Shown here in pieces: positions 53,840-64,000 of a DNA stretch of 64,000 nucleotides. Made by a program: the position numbers and the translations under genes. Positions within the stretch are counted from its first letter, which is position 1; each line of letters begins with the position of its first letter. This stretch comes from Icerya purchasi (lineage: Eukaryota; Arthropoda; Insecta; Hemiptera; Monophlebidae): the NCBI GenBank assembly GCA_039619475.1, contig CM077115.1, forward strand, positions 59,464,864-59,528,863, given 5' to 3'. The notes beneath the pieces were generated by a model. That model did no database searches. It was given only the letters and a program-made list of their open reading frames with translations, and was not told the origin of the DNA.

Positions 53840-56800
53840 ATGTCCTGTCGACTTAGAATACTACAATGGAACTGTTGGAGTATCAAGGCTAACAAAAATG
53901 CTCTAGAGCATCTACTAGATTATCACAATATTAACATAGCACTACTTTCAGAAACTTGGATAAAAAGCTCTTCAGACATAAACTTCCGAGATTTCTCCAT
54001 CATTTGCTCTAACCGCAGTGACGGCTACGGTGGAGCGGCTATTTTGGTAAGAAATGACATCCCATTCACAGCTCATGACACTCAAACTTTGTTTCCTCCT
54101 AATCCTCCTTATCCCAATTTAGTTCATATCTCTATTCCTAACCATTCTTCTAGTCCTCTAAATGTTATATCTGCTTATATTCCTCCTAATTACGATCTGC
54201 GTAATTTCCCTTTTCAGACACTTACTAACTCACTTTCTCCCCCATTCCTCATTGGCGGTGATTGGAATGCCCATTCACCCCTCTGGGGTTGTAATTCTTA
54301 CAACAGCAATGGCACGATTTTAGAGAATTTTATCCTCCAAAATGACCTGTTCCTCCTAAATGATGGTTCCCCTACTTGTATCCGAAGTCACTCCGCTCTT
54401 AGCTCTATTGATCTTTCCTTTACATCTCCTGGTCTCGGTCTTAGCTGTTCGTGGAGTACTTTGGACGGTACCTTTGGTAGTGATCACACTCCTATAATTA
54501 TTTCCTTCAATGAAATCCCTCTTCCATCTCCTCCTAACAGTCTTCAGACTCCAAAGTGGATCCTTTCTAAAGTAGATTGGTCCAACTTTCGTTCTCTTGT
54601 TGATTCCTCACTTTCTTCAATCCCAACAAACTTGAATCCTTCCTCTCAATATGATTTCTTCATTGACTCCGTCTCTGCTGCTTTAACTTGTTCTTCCCCT
54701 CCAGTTCGAGTTTTTGCCCATAATAAATCCAAAATGTCTTCCTCCTTGTGGTGGAACCAAGATTGTAAAGTTGCTTTCGACCTTAGTTTATCTACATTTA
54801 GAACCTTCCGTTCCTCCCCCACTCTCAACAACTTTATCGCCCATAAAAGAGCCAATGCGAAAGCTAGATTTACCTTGAAAATGGCGAAAAGAAATTCATG
54901 GAAAAGCTTCTGTTCTTCCTTTTCACGCTCCACTCCTGTTTCTCGTATCTGGAGTATGGCCAAGTCCTTTAAGTCCTCTCTCTCCCCACGTTCTTCTAAT
55001 CAGAATCTTTCTCCCGATAAATTAATCCCTTTTTTGAATTCTATAGCTCCCAGTTACGTTCCAAACTTTCAAGAATCCTGTTTCATGCCGTCCACTTCCA
55101 CCTCCTCACATTTTTTGGTTTCTCCATTTACTTTTACAGAATTAGAAGCATCCTTACGTAATTCAGGGGATTCCTCTCCTGGAAAAGATGGAATTTCCTT
55201 CCCCATTCTCAAAAACCTGTCTGAGTACTCTCTTCGGTTCCTTTTGAACTTATTTAACTCCTTTCTTCGTTCCTGCTCCACTCCTTCCTCTTGGAATATC
55301 TTTATCATCATCCCGATCCCAAAGCTTAATTCTTCAGCTCTTCGTCCAATTTCTCTTGCTTCTTGCGTTAGAAAGCTTTTCGAAAGCTTAATTAACAGAC
55401 GTCTTGTCTGGTGGCTCGAACGTAACGATTTACTGCCTAATAACATGTATGGTTTTCGCCCTGGTCGCGGCCCCCCGGATTGTATCAGTTCGTTCTTGGT
55501 AGACGTCTACGCGGCATTCATCCGTAAAGAATTTCTTGTTGCTTCTTTTGTTGATATCACTGCGGCCTTCGACAATGTTCACCTCCCTACTTTGTTTGAG
55601 ATAATGCTTTCCTTTAATATTCCCGCTCACTTCTCTTCCCTCATTAGTAATCTTTTTAAATGCAGAACTGTTATTCTTTCTACTCCTTCTAAAACCTACA
55701 TTAGGTCAGTATTCCGCGGATTGCCGCAAGGTTCCTGTCTTAGTCCAACACTGTTCAACATCTATTTTATCAATATTGCTTCCATTTCTCTAAGTTCACC
55801 TTCTCTTTTTTACGCCGATGATATCCTCATTTACTCATCTCATCGTAATATTTCGGTCGCCAACTCCCAGCTCCAAAATTCTTTAACATCATTAGAAAAT
55901 TCTCTATCAAATATACATCTTTCAATTTCATCCGTTAAATCCTCTGTTGTTGTTTTTACTCTCCGTCCTTTTGACCCCTCCCTAATTAGCCTCGTCATCA
56001 ATAACGTTGCGATCCCTCTTTCTTCCTCTTTCCGTTATTTAGGTATTTTTCTAGACAGTTGCCTTTCGTTCCATAATCACATCAACCATCTTTATCTGTC
56101 TTCCCTCAAACGGCTCAACCTGATAAAGTCTCTTTCCCATACTGATTGGGGTGGAGATCCATGCATTCTACTAATGTTCTACAAATCCTTTATTCGTTCT
56201 ATCCTTGATTATTGTTGTTTTATATATGGAAATTCCTCCAGATCCTTGCTCTCCAAACTAGATCGTGTTCAAAATGTTTGTCTTCGTCTCTGTCTGGGAG
56301 CTAGAAAGTCTACTCCTATCCCCGCTCTACATGCCGAATCACTCATCCCTCCTCTTTTCGTTCGAAGGTCCTATCTGGGTTACCGCTTTTTAATCAAACG
56401 TCTTCCTATTTCTTCTTCTTCCCTTGTTAATTCCTATTCTTATATCCACCGCAACTGGCGATTTGCCACCAACAAAACGCCAATACTATCTCTCATTTCC
56501 ACCCGACTCTCTCAGTTTTCTCCTTATATTTATTCATACGACAAGTTGCCATACTTTTCTTCCAATTTTTCCACACACCTACATCCTATTAATTGTTTAT
56601 TTCTAACTTGCCCTACCAAACCTCTCCTTCATCATGTTGTCCAATCAGAATTCTTAAACACCGTTGGCTCTCTTTTCCCTAATCATTTTGCGATCTTCAC
56701 TGACGGTTCCAAAGGACCCAATGGAGTTGGCTCGGCCTTCTTTTGTCCTTCCTCAAATTATTTCGAAACCTTCAAACTTCCTTCCTTTTGTTCAGTGTTC

Positions 56801-57157
56801 TATGCCGAGTCTACTGCCATCCTGCGTGCCGTCCTTTTTGTTGCTTCTTCCCTAGTTTCGCATAAAGTCCTTATTATATCGGATTCCCACAGTGTCCTTC
56901 AAGCCATCTCCTCTTCTTTTCCTTCTTCCTCTGTTGATTACATAATCCTTCTCATACGCTCTCTTATTCACAACATTTTCCTTTCTCACTCTATCCAAAT
57001 TGACCTACTGTGGATTCCAGGCCATTCTGGAATCGAGGGTAACGAGTCGGCCGATACACTAGCTCGTTCATCCTCTTCTACCGGTGAATTCCTCAGTGTC
57101 TTTTCATCTCATAATATTATTATTCAATCAAACTCTACCATACGACAAGAACGTTGA
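53840..57157 (+). pseudogene. Family A LINE ORF2 (A2), 3'-truncated
   Basis: ATG at 53,840 opens MSCRLRILQWNCWSIKANKN, aligned with the A1 start. An upstream in-frame Met at 53,708 is not favoured because A1 also starts at this MS-ILQWN block. EN: GGDWNAHSPLWG, FGSDHTPI. RT: YGFRPGRGPPDCISSFLVD, motif A ASFVDITAAFDNVHL, RGLPQGSCLSPTLFNIYFIN, motif C FYADDILIYSS. RNase H: FTDGSKGPNGVGSAFF, AESTAILRA, LLWIPGHSGIEGNESADTLA. All key residues are present and there is no stop for about 1,095 codons. At about 57,125 the sequence switches to an R1-like fragment, so the Cys/His tail and 3' end are missing. No ORF1 is recognised upstream. Confidence 0.88.
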
Positions 57158-58629
57158 CCTATGCGCACATGCAGATGACTTACTATTCATAATAATGGAC
57201 GATACAAAAGTCAATTTCGGAAGAACAGCTAACAAAACGCTTGAGTTATTTGGAGCCTGGCTAAATGAAGTAAAGCTTAATCTTTCAGTTGATAAATTCT
57301 TTGTGTCCCTTTTCACAAACTTCCTGAAACTAAAAAGGAAAAATATTAAAGTACTTTACAGGGGGATCACTTTACAAGTAGTCGAACGTTTTAAATACCT
57401 AGGAGTTATATTGCACAATAAACTCTCCTTTAAACAACACATAGATTACACCGCATCCAAGTTGGACGTTAAATATTATCAATTAGTAGAAGTGTGCAGA
57501 AAAACATGGAGCTTTCATTACAGACACAGACTTGTGCTGTACAAGTCACTTGTTGAGAATACAGTATGTTACTGTAGCTTTGTGTTTTTTCAACACCTAA
57601 AAAAGAAAACCCTAAAGCAAAAACTTAATAAACGCCTGTAGAGCTTATGGAACAATTTCTCACAGCGCCACTGTTGCTCTTACAGGAGTCCTTCCACTAG
57701 ACCTAAAAATTAACTATAGATCAATCATTTTTACCATAAAAAACTGTAAAAATTTTGAATATATTAACGATCATGTCTATCAAATAATGAACTTTCTACC
57801 TTCAATAAATCCTCTTCAGAACAGTTCTTACATGCTAATCCACCACGACTTACATATAAAAATGTCGCTAAAAAAACTCAAAAGACACATTAAAAACTAT
57901 TTCATGTTTATATGGTAAAACTCCTGGGAAAGAGATACAGCAGGTCGGCATACCCACAGGCTAATCCCAAATATTAGAACAGGCTTACAGTTAACACCTG
58001 ACTTTTACACTACTCAACTCCTCACTGACCACGGACACTTCGGAGACTACTTAAAAGAATACAAAATTACTGAAGACGACAAATGTGACTGTGGGAAAAC
58101 TGAAAACACCAATCATGTAATCTTTCACTCCAGTAAGGATGACGACATCAGACACTTCAACGTAGAAAACCTCAATTTGAGCAATTAAATTTCAAAAATT
58201 TGCCTTCTTAGTTTTAAAACCAAAATTTACTGACAAAAATAACAACCTACAGTAATTTACATTACTCAATTATATAAAAAACATTACACTTAAAATTTAC
58301 TCATCAACACATATATAATTTCCAATATTAATACCCGGATAAGACAATCTATCCTAAATGGTAAATCAAACCGAAATCAATCATACGCGTCTTTCAGAAA
58401 AAAATAATAATAATAATAATAAAAATATTATTGTCTATTAAATAAGTACACAGTGCATAACCCACCAGATCATGTAGCATTAATTTTCTCAAACCCCGAT
58501 ATATAAAAAAAAAAAAATTAAAGTTTATTGCTTAAGTTTTATTGTAAGAAGGTTCTAGGTCACGATTAAGCCTAATGGCGGTGCTTGGCTTGGCGTCTTT
58601 GTAGGCAAACTCGTATTGTAAAAAAAAAG
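57125..58629 (+). pseudogene. R1-like LINE fragment (RT palm to C-terminus)
   Basis: Joined directly to the truncated A2 copy. It starts just before RT motif C, here CAHADDLLFIIMDD (HADD for YADD), and continues with FGAWLNEVKLNLSVDKF, ERFKYLGVILHNKLSFKQH and a thumb ending at 57,641. After frameshifts the C-terminal zinc-finger region LLTDHGHFGDYLKEYKITED followed by CDCGKTENTNHVIFH (about 58,015-58,130) is diagnostic of the R1 group. No RNase H is present. An AAT-rich tract (58,405-58,430) and a short A tail (58,620-58,628) follow. Confidence 0.75.
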
Positions 58630-58653
58630 CATTATTGAAATAGTTCTTAATCA

Positions 58654-58670
58654 CCCCCCCCCCCCCCCCC
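58654..58670. repeat. Poly(C) tract, 17 bp
   Basis: A pure C run at the left edge of the family A copy at 58.7-59.85 kb. Confidence 0.95.
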
Positions 58671-58699
58671 AATGTTTCTCTGGATCAGCCCTTGCATGT

Positions 58700-59835
58700 A
58701 GGATACAGTTTCCTTGTAAAAAGACCTTCCATCTCGTTTTCTAAGATTTGTCTCTCATATTTCTCTATTTTTCATAAATGGCGTTTTTCTCCTAATAAAT
58801 TTCCTATCTTAACCCTTTCGCTTAGGCAAATTCTCCTCCTACACTATTTCCCATAGTAAACTTCCTTATTTGATGTTTAACTTCTTCGGGTTTTTTCACT
58901 CTCTAAAACTCTCTTCTCTCCCTTCATCATCTAAAACTTCTGGCTCCGCAACTGCCAATTATGAATTTAATTTTCTTATTAATTCCTCATTTCCTCTTCA
59001 TTCCATAATATTTACCATGGTTTTAAGAGTTCAAGGGGAGTTCCCTTTTTTCCCAGCCAATAGTTCCGCTCAATCCTTCAGGCTGCCGGCTTTTTGCTCT
59101 ATCTTCCCCGCGGAACTTTATGCCATTCTTCGAGCAGTTATATTTATTTTCTCAACTTGATACTTTGATAGATACCTAATCATTTCGGACTCCAAAAGAG
59201 TCCTTCAAGCTGTATCCTCTCGTTTTCCCTCATATTCTCTTGACTTTAATGTTTTCCGTATACGTTCTCTCATCTATAGTCTTTCCCTTTCCCATTCCAT
59301 TTCCATCTACCTTCTCTAGATTCCAAGTCATGTGGTTATTGATGGTAACGAGACGGTGGTTCCTTAGCACGCCCAGCATTACATTCCCCACATTTTGTTA
59401 AAAAGATTCCTGGTCACAACATACTTCCCCTCTTCAAAAGAATGCATGTCAGACTTTGGTCGGATGTGTATCCTTGCTCCTTCCCCAATCCTAACTCATT
59501 TACCTTTCTATTCAGCCTAGACCCTTTTCCTGTTCTTGGTTCTATTATTTTCCTACCCTTAATATTTTTTTCATTATTGCTTTCTGCCGTCTGCATTCAA
59601 TCATTGACCACGTGCTGTTTGAATGTTCCAGTCTTTCCTCCGAACGTAATATCCTGTACGTTCAGCTATTAAAGCTGAATTTTCCTACTCCCTATAATGC
59701 TTTCTATATCTTAACTTTGCCGTCTCTAAAGGAGGTTCCTATTCTTGCCTTTTTTCTTTCATTGATCTCTGACCGGATTAAAATTTAATCTCTAATATAA
59801 TTCAGTTGTCCTTGTAGCTTCCCTCGGTTGGGTGA
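58700..59835 (+). pseudogene. Family A LINE copy, thumb to 3' end, decayed
   Basis: The copy starts in the RT thumb (KRPSISFSKICLSYFSIFHK, then WRFSPNKFPILT) and ends in DHVLFECSSLSSERNILYVQ followed by SLISDRIKI and a stop at about 59,788. Between these, RNase H is frameshifted and partly deleted: the first TDGS block is not found. Its 3' end is a poly(C) run rather than poly(A). Confidence 0.8.
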
Positions 59836-59854
59836 CCCCCCCCCCCCCCCCCCC
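59836..59854. repeat. Poly(C) tract, 19 bp
   Basis: A pure C run in the place where a poly(A) tail would be expected for the preceding family A copy. Confidence 0.95.
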
Positions 59855-59870
59855 AAACATAAAAAGCATT

Positions 59871-60499
59871 AAGCATACACCGTATACTCTAAAACTCTGA
59901 AATAGAACAAAATAGTATTAAGTGGCAAAAAAGATTAATATTAATAATAATAGAGCTACAATAGGTTATAGAAACTCTATGTATAATGAATTCCATAAAA
60001 AGTTTGACATTGTTTTAGCCGAAGTAAAAGTATTCATATTAGATAAAAAATATCTATATTGCATGATAATATAGGAATAAGTATAATGTGTATTTTTTAC
60101 TGTATAGTAAATTTTATATTAGCAGTTGTGTTTATTTCTGTAATTTAATAATTTTGTGAATATCCCTAAAATAATCTATATAACTTAGTCAAGTTATTAT
60201 GGACTTGATGTTACTTCTTATTACAATGTTATATTTCTAGTGAAAATTCACTGCTTTTCCCCAAAATGTGAGTATTTTAGCTCTAAATAGTATAATTTGT
60301 GTTAAAATAGTGCTTTTAGCTTGATCTGTATATTTCTTGATGTATCGCTCCATTCATCCTAAAAGCCATGTTTATACATATGATACAATAACCTCTGTGA
60401 AAAATTATAGAACATTCATCCTAATGGTTGTTTTGCAAGTGATGGTACAACAGTTGAGGTAATCATTAAGGAGGTGGCGTTATTTGGTGAGGACATATT
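59871..60499 (+). repeat. Diverged duplicate of the polymerase-B-linked region, unit 1
   Basis: This starts with AAGCATACACCGTATACTCT and aligns loosely, in the same order, with 62,050-62,650: ATGCATAATGAATTC-like, AAAAGTTTGAYATTGTTTTA and TGTGTTTATTTCT are shared. The first words could encode KHTPYTLKL, the end of a polymerase B core. Non-coding now. Confidence 0.55.
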
Positions 60500-60957
60500 G
60501 TAGAATTCCTGGGTGTGTAATTATGCTTTCCAAATAATAAAAATTAGAATGGCTATTTTAGATGTAAGCAAATTAAAAATTTTGATTTTTGTTACAATAT
60601 TATGTGTAATATATACAAGTACAATTAATCGTTTACATTGTGACACTGATTCACTTATTTATCAGTTGAAATCAGTTGATTGTTATAACAATATTAAAGA
60701 TAATGCACTCCATTTTAATACGAGTGATTATCATCAAGCTTAGAGTTGTTAAAGATGAGTTGAATGGAAAGTTCCAGTTAGTTCGTTACGCATTTTCTAT
60801 AAGCGCTGTAGACAATGAGAAAGTTGGAAAGTGTAAAGATATACAGTTGTCTCTAATTAAGAATGAGATCAGTTTTAAGGATCACTAGAATTGTGTTACT
60901 GATGTGTATAGTAAATTAAGTGATAATTATAAGGTATATTATAACATACGAATTATT
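60500..60957 (+). pseudogene. Polinton/Maverick-type DNA polymerase B fragment
   Basis: The first frame reads IKIRMAILDVSKLKILIF, matching the block before the catalytic motif, then INRLHCDTDSLIYQLKS, the YxDTDS motif with His for Tyr, and FNTSDYH. The second frame reads VVKDELNGKFQLVRYAFSIS, the KDExNG...GLR block, then KDIQLSLIKNEISFKDH and YYNIRIIKHT. These are consecutive motifs of protein-primed family B polymerases of Polintons and related viruses. Frameshifts and stops, and a LINE inserted at KHT, show it is dead. No other Polinton gene was recognised. Confidence 0.65.
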
Positions 60958-60966
60958 AAGCATACA

Positions 60967-62049
60967 CCAAATATCATCTTCATGCCATGCTTCCTTAAAT
61001 CCTCTCCCTCTCATATCGTCAGTATGGAATTTAATAATACAATAAACTCTCTATTCCGTGATCACTCTTTAATTTTTACTGACGGATCGAAGAGCCCGAT
61101 CGGAGTTGGGGCGGCATTCTTGTGCCCTCAGTTCTTTCATTCTCGGTCTTTTAGACTTCCGTCCTTTTGTTCTGTCTTTACTGCAGAATCTGTTGCCATT
61201 CTACAAGCCATTATTTAAATTTCCTCTTCTGCAAGTTCTTCCAAATACCTTATTGTTTCTGATTCTTTAAGTGTTCTTCTAGCGCTATCTCCACCTTCCC
61301 TTTCTCCTTCCACTGATGCTATTATCCTTTCTATTCGTTCTCTTCTTCATGATCTATCCTCATCGACGTGTACCCAGATTGACTTTCTTTGGATTCCAGG
61401 ACATGCAGGCATTGATGGAAATGTAGCCGTCGACCTCCTTGCTAAAGCTGCTATTTCCAATGGGAATTTTATTAGTAGGGTTCCAGCACAAAATATTCTT
61501 CTTCCAACTAAATCCTGCCATCTTAGACTTTGGCATCCTGTTTATGTATCTCTTTTCGCTAATCCTAATTCCTTTTATCTCTTGATTAATCCTGTTCCTC
61601 CCCCTCGTCCTTGGTTCTATGAGTTTCCCAGTTTGCATCGGTCCATAATTACTAAATTATCTCGCCTCCGTTTCTCGCATAGTCTCCTTCCTTCTTCACT
61701 AAATCGCTTCTCTTTGGCTGATTCTCCTTTTTGTCCATTGGATCCTGAAGGTTCCCAGTATGTTTGCGATGCGAATCACGTGCTCTTCGAGTGCTCCGGT
61801 TTATCTCGCGAGCGTGAGTTACTTTATTGTCATCTTTTAAAGCTTGGTCTTCCTGCTCCTTTCAACGCCTCTTATGTTCTTTCTCTACCTACTATCTCTG
61901 TTGTTCCTGTCCTAGGGGTGTTCCTTGATTCCATTGTCGACAGAATAAAAATATAATTTCTATTCTATTCCATGTGTCTATTCCTTTTTGCTGGGCTAAT
62001 GCTCTTTGCAAGCAAACCCAAGGGGGGGTAAAAAAAAAAAAAAAAAAAA
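60967..62049 (+). mobile_element. Family A LINE, 5'-truncated, with target duplication
   Basis: The 9-bp duplication AAGCATACA lies at 60,958-60,966 and 62,050-62,058. Poly(A) occupies about 62,031-62,049. The copy begins just before the RNase H domain and contains the complete 3' end, with tail words GCTGGGCTAATGCTC and AACCCAAGGGGGGG. It inserted into the polymerase B remnant at its KHT codons. Confidence 0.9.
61000..61956 (+). pseudogene. Family A RNase H and Cys/His tail, one stop
   Basis: RNase H reads FTDGSKSPIGVGAAFL, AESVAILQAII, VSDSLSVLLAL and FLWIPGHAGIDGNVAVDLLA, with all acidic positions present. A TAA at 61,216-61,218 interrupts it after QAII; the frame then remains open to 61,956. 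The tail is CPLDPEGSQYVCDANHVLFEC, and the C-terminus is SIVDRIKI. It has no RT or EN and is dead. Confidence 0.85.
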
Positions 62050-62720
62050 AAGCATACAATGTACACTCTGGACCTGACTATAGTAGTGTTAAGTTGGCAG
62101 TGACGATAAAAGAATTGCATGCAGTAATAATGTGGACACAACAGCGCAAGGAAATTCTATGCATAATGAATTCAATGAAAAGTTTGATATTGTTTTAGTT
62201 GAATTAAACGTGTGTACATCAGATAAGAACATAAGTATTGCATAATTATGTAGGAGTAAGACTTATTTTAAAGGACACAGTGATACAGTACTGTATACAT
62301 TATGGATGTACCGACGTTTGTGTTTATTTCTTTAACAGAACTGTGTGGTCGTAAAGTACGTTTTATTAACTTTAGTGACGGAGGAATTACGATACTTTTG
62401 AGTAAAATGTGGTATTTGTAGGAAAATTACGGATTTTTACCTAAAATGGAGGAATTTATAATAAAAATAATATTTTCGCTCAAATGATTGTATAAGTGAT
62501 GCTGCAATGATTAAGGATAACTTTTAATGATATTGTAGCGATGATAAAATGATTCATACTAGAATTCTTAGGTATGTAATTGTTTAGCAAAACCCGAGTG
62601 TACTATATATATAATGGGTATTCTAAAAATTAGGTGAGTGTTATTTGCTAATTAATTTGTACATTATAGTGTGAACTGTCATAATTAGTTTTTATATGAT
62701 GTTATGTTTAAGCATACACC
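62050..62720 (+). repeat. Diverged duplicate of the polymerase-B-linked region, unit 2
   Basis: This begins AAGCATACAATGTACACTCT, the continuation of the polymerase B remnant interrupted by the family A copy, and parallels 59,871-60,499. It ends at another AAGCATACACCGT at 62,710, suggesting a third unit boundary. No open frame survives. Confidence 0.5.
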
Positions 62721-64000
62721 GTTGTAGACAGGTATCCTTTGTTAGCATTATTTTCTAGATGCAAGTTTTACATTAATAAGGGCAGTGCACAAGAAATGCG
62801 ACCGTGTAGCACAGTTTGATAATATGGTGCAGATATAGTGTTATTATAGTGGAAGATATACACAAGCATATGGTTGCAAACACATTATTAGCTAAATAAT
62901 ATTCTATAACAGAATTGTGTAAATGGGTGAGCTATCTTACCTGATTATACAGCGATGGCAGGCATGCAAAAGATGTGAAACCATGCATGTTCATACACTG
63001 CTGTGTATATGTAGTTTAGTTTAAAAATTAATCGACATATATGCTTATCATATAACATAAGATGCTCAAACACACATATGTATATATGCACAAGCAGTTG
63101 TACATTTACACACATCATCATCGTTTATTGTTATTATCATTATTATTAGCAGTATCTACACTATATGCATGTGTACTGTATTGTACACACATGGAACATA
63201 TCAACTCTGCACGTGTTGGTGTGATGATTTGGTTCTTCACATTCCAAAAATCTTTTAGAAACGTGCATGCTTGATAGCACATGTCAGAAAAGCAGCTCCG
63301 GTAAGATCAATATCAAACATGTTTTTTGTAGTAATCAAAATAGTTGCCTGGTAATACAGGTTAGTAGGCTAACCAGTTTCGATCAGATACAAATCAAACA
63401 TAAACTTAAGAATACATTATTAGAACAGGTTAGTAGAGGTTAGCAAAATAATCTCATTCTGATTACTTATACTCGGAATATTTCACTAGAAACATAGGAA
63501 AGGTTAGCAATGTGGCTATAGGTGTATGTGAAATAATCTCGAAAATATAGATGCCAAAAGATACATGTTTTGATTATGCGTACACTTGAGTACATATTTT
63601 CAATCACATACACATGAATAGATGCATCAAACAGAGCTGAAATATTAGTATAGGTTGAGGAAAAGAACTAAAATTCGTCATTTAAAGCCTTCCCAATCCC
63701 TGTTGTGCTCGAGTGCTGGTGGTATAAGATGTAGCTCACACACTTAAGTAGCCTAGAGAGCTTGACTTAGTGAAATATTTCATTGAACTGATATGAAACT
63801 AGTTTGCAGTTAGCAGTCTTGATTAAGTACTGCAGGATCTTCATAGTGATGGCGGCACTGTGAGGTAGTTCCTTATACTGATGAGATGCTAGCCCGTGCC
63901 TTCTGCTACTTCATTATTGGCGAAGGTTGGTGTGGTCTCCTGTTTAATCGGTATTCTAGAAGCTATAGTTTAAAGGCAGGACAGTTCCTTGTAGTACAGT
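62721..64000. other. No gene recognised
   Basis: AT-rich sequence with scattered GGTTAGYA words that resemble wording near the tandem unit at 17.0-17.3 kb. It may be more of the same decayed element. Frame 63,062-63,274 is a CA/TA-rich artefact. Confidence 0.4.

Noticed and set aside
60500..60957. Polymerase B remnant as an integrated animal virus gene
   Set aside because: Polinton/Maverick elements are a common source in insects, and no capsid or other viral gene is seen. A viral relative cannot be excluded from this fragment alone.

Overview
This is a gene-poor, AT-rich, repeat-dense window of animal nuclear DNA, almost certainly from an arthropod and probably an insect. The evidence is the set of element families: I/Jockey-superclade LINEs with a C-terminal RNase H, a Jockey LINE with a PRE_C2HC ORF1, R1-like and RTE-like LINE pieces, Tc1/mariner transposons, a hAT-like MITE and Polinton-type DNA polymerase B remnants. 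I cannot name the species. No bacterial gene, rRNA, CRISPR array or complete host gene is visible. The only host-gene hint is a possible first coding exon of six codons at 3,723-3,740.

Two LINE families dominate. Family A (my name) has ORF1 plus an ORF2 of EN, RT, RNase H and a cysteine/histidine tail. It occurs at about 2.66-2.97, 6.44-7.02, 7.43-7.76, 21.1-23.5, 26.4-32.3 (full length, both frames open), 46.0-46.3, 46.7/52.5, 53.8-57.1, 58.7-59.9 and 61.0-62.0 kb. Family B occurs at 0-1.0, 8.5-10.0 and 46.9-52.5 kb; the last has an open ORF1 and an ORF2 with one nonsense codon.

Layout: 0-8 kb holds 3' LINE stubs, a foldback (possibly Penelope-like) repeat, and two copies of a roughly 400-bp SINE-like retroposon. 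8-23.5 kb holds a recent family B insertion, a dead Tc1 transposon, RTE-like pieces, a DNA polymerase B remnant, a dead mariner, and a family A copy that received a DNA transposon with about 40-bp terminal repeats. 23.8-33.8 kb is a Jockey LINE (C) split by the full-length family A element. 33.8-39.2 kb is bounded by an imperfect inverted repeat and holds a tandem array of about 286 bp per unit and a decayed RT. 39.3-46.3 kb holds a hAT-like MITE and several decayed LINE pieces. 46.7-52.8 kb is a family A remnant split by the family B element. 53.2-62.1 kb is a chain of family A copies, an R1-like fragment and repeated polymerase B pieces. The last 1.3 kb has no recognisable content.

These parts do not form a pathway. 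They record a nested insertion history: broken reading frames resume on the far side of inserts, and several inserts have clear target-site duplications. The most intriguing signals are the full-length family A element, repeated association of family A 3' ends with one short motif in polymerase-B-derived repeats, a SINE-like family whose 3' end resembles that of family A, a hammerhead-like motif in the foldback repeats, and the 34-36 kb array.
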